Notes: generated by a model from the letters alone, not told the origin. Shown: positions 34,748 through 44,216, numbered from the stretch's first letter. The stretch: DNA of 64,000 bases from Novosphingobium barchaimii LL02 (GCF_001046635.1 NZ_KQ130460.1:88135-152134); one strand, 5' to 3'. Numbers and translations: made by a program.

Positions 34748-36168
34748 ACGAAAGTATTGGCCTCCCCACTCTCGAGGCGCAGCTTGCCCGCGATCTTGAT
34801 CTCATCGGTTTCTATCGCCCTGAATGGGTGCGCCCGCGCGCACTGGACGGCGAGGATGTCCTTGATGTCGCAGTGATCGGCGGCGGCCAGTGCGGTCTTT
34901 CCGCCGCGCTGGGCCTTCGCCGCGAAGGCGTGACCAGCGTCATGGTCTTCGACGAGAACGTGCCCGGCTACGAAGGTCCGTGGGACACCTATGCGCGGAT
35001 GGTCACACTGCGCACGCCCAAGCACCTCAATCCCATCGACTTCGGCGTGCCTTCGCTGACCTACCGGGCCTGGTGGGAAGCGCAGCACGGCGCTGCGGGC
35101 TGGGAGGCGGTAGACAAGATCGCGCGCGGCGACTGGATGGCATATCTGCGCTGGTATCGCCGCGTGCTGCACCTTCCGGTCGAGAACGGCGCGAAGCTGA
35201 CTCGCATCGAACCGCTACCGGACAAGAACCTGCATCGCCTGCATTTCGATGGCGGCGCGGCGCGGCTGGCCCGCAAGGTCGTGCTGGCGACAGGCATCCA
35301 GGGCGGCGGCGAATGGCACACCCCGGCGATGGTGCGCGATAATCTGCCCAAGTCGCTGTGGGCGCATACCAGCGAACCGATCGACTTCGCACGGCTGCAT
35401 GGCAAGCGCATCGGCATCCTTGGCGGCGGGGCCTCGGCATTCGACAACGCCAATTACGCGCTGACCCAGGGCGTGGGGGCGGCGGAAGTATTCATGCGCC
35501 GCAAGGAACTGCCGCGCATAAACCCGATCCGCTTCATGGAACGCGTCGGCTTCACCGCCCGCTACCCGGCGCTGGACGATGCCACAAAGTATGCGGCGAT
35601 GGACTGCTTCCTTGGCCACAACCAGCCGCCCACGAACGACACGTTCGCCCGCGCCGCCGCATGGCCGGGCTTCGCGCTGCATCTGGGCGCCCCGTGGCTG
35701 GATGTGGCCGAGCATGAGGGCGGCGTGCGCGTGACCAGTCCGCATGGCTTCCACGATTACGACTTCGTCGTCGTCTCCACCGGTCTGCTGAGCGATCCCG
35801 GCCTGCGCCCCGAACTGTCCCATGTCGCCGATCTCATCGTCCGGTGGGGCGACCGGGTGACGCCTGACGGCAAGCGCAACGCCCTGATCGACGCGCATCC
35901 CTATCTTGGCGCGGCGTTCGAATTCCTGCCTCGCGATGGCGTGGACGGCGCGGCCCTGTACGGTCTGTTCGCCTTCAACTATTCCGCGCTGGTTAGCCTT
36001 GGCCTTTCCGCCTCGGCGCTATCGGGCCTGCACAATGCGCTGCCGCGCCTCGTCAAGGGCGTGGCCGACCAGCTTTTCCTCGATGACCGCGATGAACTGG
36101 TGGCCGATTTCCTCGATTACGACGAGCATGAGTTTCTGGAACAATGGCCGAAGGAGACAGCGGTATGA
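34744..36168 (+). CDS. Two-Rossmann flavin monooxygenase; candidate urate hydroxylase
   Basis: A 474-residue FAD/NAD(P)-binding oxidoreductase. The first dinucleotide fold, VAVIGGGQCGLSAALGLRREG (about 42-62), binds FAD. PGYEGPWDTYARMVTLRTPKHL resembles the substrate/FAD loop of class B monooxygenases. A second fold, IGILGGGASAFDNANYAL, about 180 residues later, should bind NADPH; the flavin-linked VVVSTGLLSDPGLRPEL follows. It is not the PHBH-type HpxO (one Rossmann fold, ~385 residues), nor uricase or PuuD. The gene overlaps uraD by 4 bases and hiuH by 4 bases, exactly where a urate-to-5-hydroxyisourate enzyme is needed. This role is inferred from position. Confidence 0.7.
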   Translation: MNESIGLPTLEAQLARDLDLIGFYRPEWVRPRALDGEDVLDVAVIGGGQCGLSAALGLRREGVTSVMVFDENVPGYEGPWDTYARMVTLRTPKHLNPIDFGVPSLTYRAWWEAQHGAAGWEAVDKIARGDWMAYLRWYRRVLHLPVENGAKLTRIEPLPDKNLHRLHFDGGAARLARKVVLATGIQGGGEWHTPAMVRDNLPKSLWAHTSEPIDFARLHGKRIGILGGGASAFDNANYALTQGVGAAEVFMRRKELPRINPIRFMERVGFTARYPALDDATKYAAMDCFLGHNQPPTNDTFARAAAWPGFALHLGAPWLDVAEHEGGVRVTSPHGFHDYDFVVVSTGLLSDPGLRPELSHVADLIVRWGDRVTPDGKRNALIDAHPYLGAAFEFLPRDGVDGAALYGLFAFNYSALVSLGLSASALSGLHNALPRLVKGVADQLFLDDRDELVADFLDYDEHEFLEQWPKETAV

Positions 36169-36497
36169 GCACCTTGTCCACCCACGTCCTCGATACCGCC
36201 CATGGCAGCCCTGCCGCAGGCATTGCGCTGGTCCTCGAAACTGAAAGCGGCACCGTGCTGTTCGAAGGGACGACCAATGATGACGGCCGCTGTCCGGGCG
36301 TGCCGGAGCTTCCTACCGGCACCTATCGCCTGAAGTTCTCGGTCGCTGCCTATTTCCGGCGGCGCGGCGTGCATCTGCCCGAGCCGCCGTTCCTTGACCG
36401 CGTGGCGATAGACTTCGGCATTGCCGACCCCGCCGGGCATTATCATGTACCGTTGCTGGTCTCGCCCTTCGGCTATTCGACCTACCGGGGCAGCTGA
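36165..36497 (+). CDS. hiuH: 5-hydroxyisourate hydrolase (transthyretin-like)
   Basis: A 110-residue HIUase. The N-terminal signature LSTHVLDTAHGSPA carries the catalytic His7, RLKFSVAAYF has the Arg region, and the terminal YHVPLLVSPFGYSTYRGS is the diagnostic YRGS tail of HIU hydrolases, which vertebrate transthyretin lacks. It converts 5-hydroxyisourate to OHCU, the substrate of UraD. It is cytosolic, with no signal peptide. It overlaps the monooxygenase by ATGA and shares its last base with the xdhA start. Confidence 0.95.
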   Translation: MSTLSTHVLDTAHGSPAAGIALVLETESGTVLFEGTTNDDGRCPGVPELPTGTYRLKFSVAAYFRRRGVHLPEPPFLDRVAIDFGIADPAGHYHVPLLVSPFGYSTYRGS

Positions 36498-37933
36498 TGG
36501 GGGCAGTACGTTTCCTTCTCGATGGCGAAGTGGTGGACCTGCCCGAGGTTGACCCTACTGCGACGCTGCTTGATCATCTGCGGTACAAGATGCGCCGCAC
36601 CGGCACCAAGGAAGGCTGCGCGGAAGGTGACTGCGGTGCCTGCACCGTGCTGGTAGGCTCTCTTGGCCCGGCCGGCGATACGGTGGACTGGCGCGCGGTC
36701 AATTCGTGCATCCAGTTCCTGCCCATGGTGAACGGCAAGGCGCTGATGACGGTTGAAAGCCTCAAGGCCGAAGACGGCGCGATCTGCCCGTTGCAGCAAA
36801 CGATGGCGGCGAACGGAAGCTCGCAGTGCGGGTTCTGCACTCCGGGTTTCGTGATGTCGCTGCATGGCCGCAGCATCGGCGCGAAGGGCTGCGAGCTGCC
36901 GGTGGCGGACGTGATCGCGGGCAACCTCTGCCGCTGCACCGGCTACGGCCCGATCCTCGAAGCGGGCGAGAATGCGCTGCCGCAGGATCGCAGCGATGCC
37001 GATCTGGCCAAGAGCCTCATGGCGCTGACGGGCGAGGGGACCTCGGGAGAATGGCAGGGACGCCGCTGGTTCGTCCCGCGCTCATCCGATGAACTGGCCG
37101 CGCTGCTGGCCGAGCATCCGGATGCCCGTCTGATCGCTGGCGCAACCGATGTCGGCTTGTGGGTGACCAAGGGGCTGCGCGAACTGGGCACTGTGATCTT
37201 CCTCGGCGACATGGCCGACCTTGCGCAGATCGAGGAAACTGACGAGGCGCTGATCCTCGGCGCGGGCGTGCGCTACGGCGATGCCCACGCAGCCATGGCA
37301 CGCCTCCACCCGGACCTTGGCGAACTGGTACGCCGTATCGGCGGCCTTCAGGTCCGCAATGCCGGAACCGTGGGCGGCAACATCGCCAATGGTTCGCCGA
37401 TCGGTGACGGTCCGCCCGCTTTGATCGCGCTGGGAGCACGGCTGACGCTGCGCAGCGTGGACGGTCGTCGCACGATGCCGCTGGAGGACTACTTCCTAGC
37501 TTACGGCAAGCAAGACCGCCGTGCGGGAGAGTTCGTGGAATCCGTGCATATCCCGCGCCCCGGCGCCGATGCGGTGATCCATATCGCCAAGCTCTCGCGC
37601 CGCTTCGACAGTGATATCTCGGCGGTTTGCGGCGCCTTCATGCTAAGCGTGACCGATGGCGCGATCACCTCGGCCCGCGTCGCCTTCGGCGGGATGGCGG
37701 CAACCCCCAAGCGCGCGGCCGCGTGCGAGGCGGCTCTCACCGGCAAACCCTTCGACGATGCCACTGTCACTGCCGCCATCGCTGCGCTCAAGACTGACTT
37801 CGAACCTTTGAGCGACGTGCGCGGTTCATCGACTTACCGTGTGGAAACTGCCGCGAACCTGCTGCGCCGCCTGTGGCTGCGGCATCAGGGAATGGCTATT
37901 TCGGTGCTGGAAGTGGAGGCCCTCGATGGCTGA
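36497..37933 (+). CDS. xdhA: Xanthine dehydrogenase small subunit (2Fe-2S + FAD)
   Basis: A 478-residue subunit fusing the iron-sulfur and FAD modules. Cluster ligands are Cys41, Cys46 and Cys49 (GCAEGDCGAC), NSCIQFL, CGFCTPG and NLCRCTGYGPIL. The FAD domain begins near residue 175, with LIAGATDVGLWVTKG and QVRNAGTVGGNIANGSPIGDGPP. It accepts electrons from XdhB and reduces NAD+. The fused layout separates it from the three-subunit Pao enzyme at 18393-22186. It overlaps xdhB by 8 bases. Confidence 0.94.
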   Translation: MGAVRFLLDGEVVDLPEVDPTATLLDHLRYKMRRTGTKEGCAEGDCGACTVLVGSLGPAGDTVDWRAVNSCIQFLPMVNGKALMTVESLKAEDGAICPLQQTMAANGSSQCGFCTPGFVMSLHGRSIGAKGCELPVADVIAGNLCRCTGYGPILEAGENALPQDRSDADLAKSLMALTGEGTSGEWQGRRWFVPRSSDELAALLAEHPDARLIAGATDVGLWVTKGLRELGTVIFLGDMADLAQIEETDEALILGAGVRYGDAHAAMARLHPDLGELVRRIGGLQVRNAGTVGGNIANGSPIGDGPPALIALGARLTLRSVDGRRTMPLEDYFLAYGKQDRRAGEFVESVHIPRPGADAVIHIAKLSRRFDSDISAVCGAFMLSVTDGAITSARVAFGGMAATPKRAAACEAALTGKPFDDATVTAAIAALKTDFEPLSDVRGSSTYRVETAANLLRRLWLRHQGMAISVLEVEALDG

Positions 37934-40238
37934 ACGCGACCCCGCATGGAAAGTGCTTCAAAAGCCGTCGCAGCCGCACGACAGCGCCCGCCTGCACGTC
38001 AGCGGTGAGGCGCGCTATGCCGATGATCTGGGCGAGCCGGCGGACATGCTCCACCTCGCTTTCGGCCAGTCTAGCGAGGCGCGTGCCCGCATCCTCTCGA
38101 TGGACCTCGACGCCGTGCGCGCGGCTCCCGGCGTGGTCGCGGTATTCACCGCCGCTGACATTCCCGGCGCCAACGACGTCAGCCCCGTGGCCGGTGATGA
38201 CCGCCTGCTGGCGGACGGCGAGGTGATCTGTCAGGGACAGTCGGTGTTCCTTGTCGCCGCGACCAGTCAGCGGGCGGCGCGATTTGCGGCACGCCTCGGC
38301 AAGATCGAATACGAGGTGCTTCCCGCCGCCATCACGATCGCCGATGCGCAGGCCGCGCAGGCGCTGATCGAACCGGCCCAGCGCATGGTGCGCGGCGATG
38401 CCGGCGCTGCGATGAACACCGCGCCGCGCCGCCTTGCCGGGCGCTTCGAGATGGGCGGGCAGGATCACTTCTACCTCGAAGGGCACGTCGCCGTCGCCAC
38501 GCCGGGCGAGGACGGGCAGATCCACGTCCTCAGCTCCACCCAGCATCCCAGCGAAGTGCAGCATCTAATCGCGCACATGCTGCACCTTTCGTCCGCCGAT
38601 GTGACGGTGGAGGTGCGGCGCATGGGCGGCGCATTCGGCGGCAAGGAGACGCAGGCCGCGCTTTTCGCCGGAGCCGCGGCACTGGTTGCCCACCGCACGG
38701 GACGGCCCGCCAAGTTCCGCTGCGACCGCGACGATGACATGGTCATGACCGGCAAGCGCCACGAATTCGAGGTCGCCTACGAAGTCGGTTTCGATGACGA
38801 AGGGCATCTGCTGGGGCTTTTGCTGCACCTCGCCTCACGCTGCGGCGCGACGGTGGACCTATCGCCCGCGATCAACGACCGCGCGATGTTCCATTCCGAC
38901 AATTGCTACTTCCTGCCCAATGTCGAGGTCGTGTCCGAAAGGCTCAAGACCAACACCGTCTCGGCCACCGCGTTCCGGGGCTTTGGCGGACCCCAGGGAA
39001 TGCTGGCGATCGAGCGCGTGATCGAAGACGTGGCCGCCCATCTGGGCGTCGATCCGCTGGAAGTGCGCGTGGCCAACCTCTACGGACCGGGGCGCGACAC
39101 CACGCCTTACGAGATGGTGGTGGCCGACAACGTCGCCCCGCAGATCATCGCGCGCCTTCGCGAAACCGCCCGCTACGACGAGCGGGTCCGCGCCGTGGCG
39201 GCCTTCAATGCCGCCAATCCGATTCTAAAAAAGGGCATTGCGCTCACCCCGGTTAAGTTCGGCATCAGTTTCACCACCACCCATCTCAACCAGGCAGGTG
39301 CGCTGGTGCATGTCTATGCCGACGGCTCGATCCAGGTGAACCACGGCGGCACCGAAATGGGGCAGGGCCTTTATGTGAAGGTCGCTCAGATCGTGGCTGA
39401 CGTCTTCGCCGTGCCGCTGAGCGCCGTGCGGATCACCGCAACGCGCACCGACAAGGTGCCCAACACATCGGCGACGGCGGCGAGTTCCGGCGCCGACCTC
39501 AACGGCATGGCGGCTTACAACGCAGCCGCAGCGATCCGTGAGCGGCTGACCGAATTTCTCGCCCGTACTTACGCTTGCAGTGGGGGCGACGTGCATTTCA
39601 CCCCCGGCGGTGTGCTGGTCGGGGCCGAGACGCTGACCTTCGGGCAAGTCGCGCGCAAGGCGCACATAGGGCGCATATCGCTATCCTCGACCGGCTACTA
39701 CGCCACGCCGGGCATCGACTACGACCGCTCGGTCTTCAAGGGGCGGCCGTTCTACTACTTCGCCTATGGCGCCTCCGTCAGCGAAGTGGTGATCGACACC
39801 CTGACCGGCGAGCACAAGGTGCTGGCGGTGGACATCCTCCACGATGTCGGCCGGTCGCTGAACCCGGTGGTCGACATGGGCCAGATCGAAGGCGGTTTCA
39901 TCCAGGGGCAGGGTTGGCTGACCACCGAGGAACTGGTTTACGACGCCAGAGGCCGTCTGCTCACCCACAGCCCGGCGACTTATAAGATCCCGACCGCATC
40001 GGACCGCCCGAAACACTTCACCGTAACCTTGTGGGACGGTGAGAACGTGGAGCCGACTATCAACCGCTCCAAGGCGGTGGGGGAGCCGCCGTTCATGCTG
40101 GCGAATTCGGTCTTCTGTGCGCTGAGCCGCGCGGTGGCGGCGACTGCGCCTGACAAGCGCGCGATCCCGCCGCTGGATGCCCCCGCAACGCCGGAACGCA
40201 TCCTCAAGGCCATCGCCGGACACAGGGCCGACCCATGA
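37926..40238 (+). CDS. xdhB: Xanthine dehydrogenase large (molybdopterin) subunit
   Basis: A 770-residue molybdenum subunit that hydroxylates hypoxanthine and xanthine to urate. RMGGAFGGKETQAALFA, SATAFRGFGGPQGMLAIE (purine-positioning Arg), NHGGTEMGQGLYVKVAQI (cofactor loop) and KAVGEPPFMLANSVFCAL with the catalytic Glu are all present. Length matches Rhodobacter capsulatus XdhB (777). ATG 37926 lies in the end of xdhA and gives MAERDPAWKVL; an earlier in-frame start within xdhA was rejected. Confidence 0.94.
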   Translation: MAERDPAWKVLQKPSQPHDSARLHVSGEARYADDLGEPADMLHLAFGQSSEARARILSMDLDAVRAAPGVVAVFTAADIPGANDVSPVAGDDRLLADGEVICQGQSVFLVAATSQRAARFAARLGKIEYEVLPAAITIADAQAAQALIEPAQRMVRGDAGAAMNTAPRRLAGRFEMGGQDHFYLEGHVAVATPGEDGQIHVLSSTQHPSEVQHLIAHMLHLSSADVTVEVRRMGGAFGGKETQAALFAGAAALVAHRTGRPAKFRCDRDDDMVMTGKRHEFEVAYEVGFDDEGHLLGLLLHLASRCGATVDLSPAINDRAMFHSDNCYFLPNVEVVSERLKTNTVSATAFRGFGGPQGMLAIERVIEDVAAHLGVDPLEVRVANLYGPGRDTTPYEMVVADNVAPQIIARLRETARYDERVRAVAAFNAANPILKKGIALTPVKFGISFTTTHLNQAGALVHVYADGSIQVNHGGTEMGQGLYVKVAQIVADVFAVPLSAVRITATRTDKVPNTSATAASSGADLNGMAAYNAAAAIRERLTEFLARTYACSGGDVHFTPGGVLVGAETLTFGQVARKAHIGRISLSSTGYYATPGIDYDRSVFKGRPFYYFAYGASVSEVVIDTLTGEHKVLAVDILHDVGRSLNPVVDMGQIEGGFIQGQGWLTTEELVYDARGRLLTHSPATYKIPTASDRPKHFTVTLWDGENVEPTINRSKAVGEPPFMLANSVFCALSRAVAATAPDKRAIPPLDAPATPERILKAIAGHRADP

Positions 40239-41155
40239 CACAATGGATCGGCTGGCTGCGGCGGCTGGACAAGGATGTGCCGACCGCGATGGTCTCCATT
40301 CTCGCGAGCGAGGGTTCGGCCCCGCGCGGCGCCGGCACGCGGATGCTGGTGACGGCGCAGGGCCAGGAAGGCACCATCGGCGGCGGCCAGCTGGAATACC
40401 GGGCCGTCGATCAGGCGCGCGCGGTGCTGGACCATGCACCGGGGTCGTGGCGGGTGCAGGACTATCCGCTAGGGCCGCTGCTGGGCCAGTGCTGCGGGGG
40501 GCGGGTGCGGCTGCTGGTGGAACACCTTGATCCCGCCGCGCTCGGCTGGTTGCATGATGCCGAGCCGGGCCGGATGCTGGCGACTAGGCTGGAGAAAGCC
40601 GGGCCGCTGCGCACCATCTTCGACCGTGAAACCGCCACACGCCAGTCCGCACGAGGGCCCAGGCCCGAGGCAGGCGCGCGTATGGTAGAGCCGGTGGGTG
40701 AGCGTCCGCGCCCTGTCTACTTGTTCGGTGCCGGCCATGTCGGGCAAGCCATCGCGCGGCATATGACTGGCCTGCCGCTGCATCTTGCGTGGTTCGATAC
40801 CCGGCCTGAGCAGGGCGGCATCGACGGCGTCACCGTCGTGCCTGAGGAAGAGATCGCGGCATGCGTGGAGGAAGCCCCGGCGGATGCCGCGATCCTGATC
40901 CTCACCCACGACCATCCGCTGGACTATCATCTCACGCTCACCGCGCTGGCGCGCGCGCGCGCGGCCTTTGTGGGACTGATCGGTTCATCGACGAAGATCG
41001 CCCGCTTCCGCTCGCGACTCGCGGCGGACGGAATTTCGTCCGAGGCGCTGAAACGCCTCACCGCGCCGATCGGAGTGCCGGGCGTCATGGGCAAGGAGCC
41101 CGATGTGATCGCCATCTCCGTCTGCGCGCAGCTTCTGCAATTGAGAGGGAAATGA
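40235..41155 (+). CDS. xdhC: Xanthine dehydrogenase accessory protein XdhC
   Basis: A 306-residue molybdenum-cofactor chaperone that binds sulfurated cofactor and inserts it into XdhB. SILASEGSAPRGAGTRMLV, GTIGGGQLEYRAVDQA and GQCCGGRVRLLVEHL form the N-terminal XdhC/CoxI block; the C-terminal Rossmann part has VYLFGAGHVGQAIARHM and AFVGLIGSSTKIARFRSRL. It overlaps xdhB by ATGA. It may also mature the Pao enzyme, for which no PaoD was found nearby. Confidence 0.93.
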   Translation: MTQWIGWLRRLDKDVPTAMVSILASEGSAPRGAGTRMLVTAQGQEGTIGGGQLEYRAVDQARAVLDHAPGSWRVQDYPLGPLLGQCCGGRVRLLVEHLDPAALGWLHDAEPGRMLATRLEKAGPLRTIFDRETATRQSARGPRPEAGARMVEPVGERPRPVYLFGAGHVGQAIARHMTGLPLHLAWFDTRPEQGGIDGVTVVPEEEIAACVEEAPADAAILILTHDHPLDYHLTLTALARARAAFVGLIGSSTKIARFRSRLAADGISSEALKRLTAPIGVPGVMGKEPDVIAISVCAQLLQLRGK

Positions 41156-41198
41156 GTACACAAATCCAGTTCCCGCCACGCTGGCGGAGGATCGGCGA

Positions 41199-42488
41199 AT
41201 GACGGGCCGCGCCTACCGCGCCGAACTCCTGTCGGTAGCCCATGACCCTCGCGATGCCGGCCCCGAAGCTGTGCGCCACGAACCCGATGGCCTGCTGGTC
41301 ATCGAAGACGGCATCGTCATCGCCAGAGGCGCCTATGCCGACCTCGCCCCCCGATACCCCGGCGTGCCGATCGAAACGCTGCCTGGCCTTGTTGTTCCGG
41401 GCTTCATCGACGCGCACGTCCACTACCCCCAGACCGACCGCATTGCCTCCCACGGCGAACAACTGCTCGACTGGCTGGAAAAGCATATCTTCCCTGCCGA
41501 GAAAGCATTCGTCGACAAGGCCCACGCCGACGCGGTCGCCGCTTTCTTCCTTGATGAACTGCTGCGCAATGGCACCACGAGCGCGCTGGTTTTTCCAACG
41601 GTCCACGAACAGTCGGTCGACGCCCTGTTCGAGGCCGCGCTGAGCCGCCGGATGCGGATCGTCTCAGGCAAAGTCCTGATGGACCTCGGCCCCGAGGGCC
41701 TGAACGATACTCTCCCCTCCGGCCGCGCCGAAAGCGAAGCGCTGATCCGCCGCTGGAAGGGCAGAGGCCGCCTTGGCTATGCGGTGACGCCGCGTTTCGC
41801 CTTGGCCTCCAGCGACGAGCAACTCGCCGATGCAGGTGCCTTGCTGGCCGAGCATCCCGAAGTGCTGATGCATACCCACCTGTCGGAAAACCTGCACGAG
41901 ATCGCCGCAGTGGCAGGGCGCTTCCCCGATAGCGCCGACTACCTCGACGTCTACGACCGCTTCGGCCTGGTCACGCCGCGATCGGTCTTCGCCCACGGCG
42001 TCCACCTGTCGGAGCGGGCTTGCATGCGCCTCCACGACAGCGGGGCAGGCGTCGCGGTCTGCCCGTCGTCGAACCTGTTTCTCGGCTCGAGCCATTTCAA
42101 TTTCGGACAGGCCGATCGCTGTAGCCTGCGCCTTGGCCTGGGCACAGATATTGGCGCAGGAACTTCATTCTCGATGCTGCGGACTTCGGGCCTTGCCTAT
42201 CAGGCCGCGCTGGCCCGCGAGGACAGGCTAGACCCCTTTCGCGCCCTCTACCTCGCGACAGCAGGCTCTGCCGCGCTGCTTCACATCGAAGATCGCGTGG
42301 GCGGGCTGGAGCTCGGGCAGGAGGCCGATTTCGCCGTGCTCGACTGCGCCGCTACGCCGCTTCTCGCCCGCCGCACGCACGAGGCAGACCTTGCGACTCG
42401 CCTTTTCGCGCTCCAGATACTGGGCGACGATCGCGCCATCGCCCGCACTTATGTCATGGGCGAATGTGCGTGGAAAAGGACACCATGA
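41199..42488 (+). CDS. guaD: Guanine deaminase
   Basis: A 429-residue amidohydrolase converting guanine to xanthine and ammonia. Zinc ligands: PGFIDAHVHYPQTD (His-x-His), HTHLSENLHEI (His) and LGTDIGAGTSFSMLRT (Asp). VCPSSNLFLGSSHF and ASHGEQLLDWLEKHIFPAE are GuaD-specific blocks. Its product feeds xanthine dehydrogenase encoded just upstream. Its stop overlaps the next deaminase by ATGA. Confidence 0.93.
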   Translation: MTGRAYRAELLSVAHDPRDAGPEAVRHEPDGLLVIEDGIVIARGAYADLAPRYPGVPIETLPGLVVPGFIDAHVHYPQTDRIASHGEQLLDWLEKHIFPAEKAFVDKAHADAVAAFFLDELLRNGTTSALVFPTVHEQSVDALFEAALSRRMRIVSGKVLMDLGPEGLNDTLPSGRAESEALIRRWKGRGRLGYAVTPRFALASSDEQLADAGALLAEHPEVLMHTHLSENLHEIAAVAGRFPDSADYLDVYDRFGLVTPRSVFAHGVHLSERACMRLHDSGAGVAVCPSSNLFLGSSHFNFGQADRCSLRLGLGTDIGAGTSFSMLRTSGLAYQAALAREDRLDPFRALYLATAGSAALLHIEDRVGGLELGQEADFAVLDCAATPLLARRTHEADLATRLFALQILGDDRAIARTYVMGECAWKRTP

Positions 42489-43498
42489 CCGAGACAGATT
42501 TCATCGCCGGCCTTCCCAAGGCCGAACTCCACCTCCACATCGAGGGTAGCCTTGAGCCGGAACTGATGTTCCAGCTTGCCCAGCGTAATTCAGTGGCCAT
42601 CCCTTACGCCTCGGTGGAGGACGTGCGCGCCGCTTACGATTTCTCCAACTTGCAGGACTTCCTCGACATCTACTACGCAGGCGCCGCCGTGCTGCGTGTC
42701 CGGCAGGATTTCCACGACCTTGCGATGGCCTATTTCACGCGCGCGGCGGCAGATGGGGTGCTCCACGCTGAACTCATGTTCGACCCCCAGACCCACACTG
42801 ACCGGGGCATTGCCTTCGAGGAAGTGATCGAGGGGCTGCTGTCCGCCATGGCCGCCGCCGAGGCGCAGTTCGGCATGACCTCGCAGCTCATCCTCTCGTT
42901 CCTGCGCCATTTGTCCGAGGAAGCGGCCTTTGCGACGCTGGAAGCGGCGGAGCCGTGGCTGGACCGCATCACGGCGGTAGGCCTCGACAGCTCCGAAGTG
43001 GGCCACCCGCCTGAGAAATTCGCCCGCGTTTTTGCGGCTGCCCGCGGCAGGGGCCTGAAGATCACCGCCCATGCGGGTGAGGAAGGTCCGCCGGCCTACG
43101 TGCATGAGGCGCTGGACCTGCTCAAAGTCGACCGCATCGACCACGGCAATCGTGCTTTGGAGGACGATGCGCTGGTCGCCCGCCTGGCGGCCGAGGGCAT
43201 GACGCTTACCGTCTGCCCGCTGTCGAACCTCAAGCTGTGCGTGGTGGACGACCTGGCCGACCATCCGCTTGACCGGATGCTCGCACTAGGCCTCAAGGCG
43301 ACGGTGAATTCCGACGATCCGGCCTATTTCGGTGGCTATGTGGCGGACAACTACCGCGCCGTGGCGGAGGCGCGGGGTCTGTCGCGCGGCGATCTCGTCA
43401 CGCTGGCGCGCAACAGTTTCACCGGCTCGTTCCTTACGCCTGAAGCGATCGCGGCGAATCTGGAGAAACTGGACGCTTACGCGGCCTCGCAGGGCTAA
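42485..43498 (+). CDS. Adenosine-deaminase-family protein, probably adenine deaminase
   Basis: A 337-residue TIM-barrel deaminase. KAELHLHIEGSLEPELM (zinc His pair), ITAHAGEEGPP (third His), RIDHGNRALED and TVNSDDPAYFGGY (catalytic Asp pair) are conserved. The stretch YDFSNLQDFLDIYYAGAAVL and the AYFGGY ending are characteristic of the adenine deaminase (Aah1-like) branch rather than adenosine deaminase. That fits a cluster working on free bases after nucleosidase action; the product would be hypoxanthine. It is the last gene of the purine cluster. ATG 42485 overlaps the guaD stop. Confidence 0.85.
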   Translation: MTETDFIAGLPKAELHLHIEGSLEPELMFQLAQRNSVAIPYASVEDVRAAYDFSNLQDFLDIYYAGAAVLRVRQDFHDLAMAYFTRAAADGVLHAELMFDPQTHTDRGIAFEEVIEGLLSAMAAAEAQFGMTSQLILSFLRHLSEEAAFATLEAAEPWLDRITAVGLDSSEVGHPPEKFARVFAAARGRGLKITAHAGEEGPPAYVHEALDLLKVDRIDHGNRALEDDALVARLAAEGMTLTVCPLSNLKLCVVDDLADHPLDRMLALGLKATVNSDDPAYFGGYVADNYRAVAEARGLSRGDLVTLARNSFTGSFLTPEAIAANLEKLDAYAASQG

Positions 43499-43660
43499 TG
43501 CCCGGTCGCGTAGCGGTTTGCCGGGAACCGGAAGGCGTTGACGTTGTTAAATATGGTGAAGGCCGGCGCACCGCTTCCCCCCGGCGAGTTGCGTCGGCCT
43601 CGTCTCTGCCCAATGATCAGTATTCTGTTCGAGGGCTTTGAGGCCCTGCGCGCATCCAGA

Positions 43661-44158
43661 TCAGTTGGAAAGAACAGCCAATTCAACGACGCCGCTACCC
43701 TTTCGCAGGATGCCGATTTCCTCAGCGGCAGCGTCGGACAGGTCGATTACGCGGTTGCCGTGGAACGGGCCGCGGTCATTGACGGTGACTACTACCGTTT
43801 CGCCGTTGGCAGGATTGGTCACCTGAAGCTGGGTGCCGAAGGGGAGAGTACGATGCGCACAGGTCAGCGCGTCGGGATCGAAGCGTGCACCGCTGGCAGT
43901 ACGCGCGCCTGCAAGGTGGCGACCATAGTAGCTGGCCATGCCTCCTTTGATGGGCGAAAATTCGAGTTCGAGCGAGGGTGCCTCTGCGGCGGTCACCGGA
44001 TTGGCAAGGATCGAGGTGGGAGCACTGCTGATCGCGGCTTCTGCGGCGACCGGGATCATCCGGGAATCGGCGTGGACAGGCCCTGCGAGGGTCAGGGTCA
44101 TGACTGCGGCAATAGCAGTCAGTCGGCCGGTTCGGCGGATTTTCAAGCAATACCCCAC
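43661..44158 (-). CDS. rlpA: RlpA-like septal ring lytic transglycosylase
   Basis: A 165-residue secreted protein starting at GTG 44158, with a signal peptide (LTAIAAVMTLTLAGPVHADS). The second half is a double-psi beta-barrel: GMASYYGRHLAGARTASGARFDPDALTCAHRTLPFGTQLQVTN, VTVNDRGPFHGNRVIDLSDAAAEEIG. This includes the catalytic His and Asp of RlpA glycan-strand cleavage. No SPOR domain and no lipobox Cys is present, so this is the short form seen in many alphaproteobacteria. The 162 bp between it and the convergent purine operon shows no further gene or clear hairpin. Confidence 0.85.
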   Translation of the reverse strand: MGYCLKIRRTGRLTAIAAVMTLTLAGPVHADSRMIPVAAEAAISSAPTSILANPVTAAEAPSLELEFSPIKGGMASYYGRHLAGARTASGARFDPDALTCAHRTLPFGTQLQVTNPANGETVVVTVNDRGPFHGNRVIDLSDAAAEEIGILRKGSGVVELAVLSN

Positions 44159-44216
44159 TACGTCGTTGACGACGAGCGGAGTCCTACCTGTCGGGTTCCC
44201 GGCTTACCACCCATAC

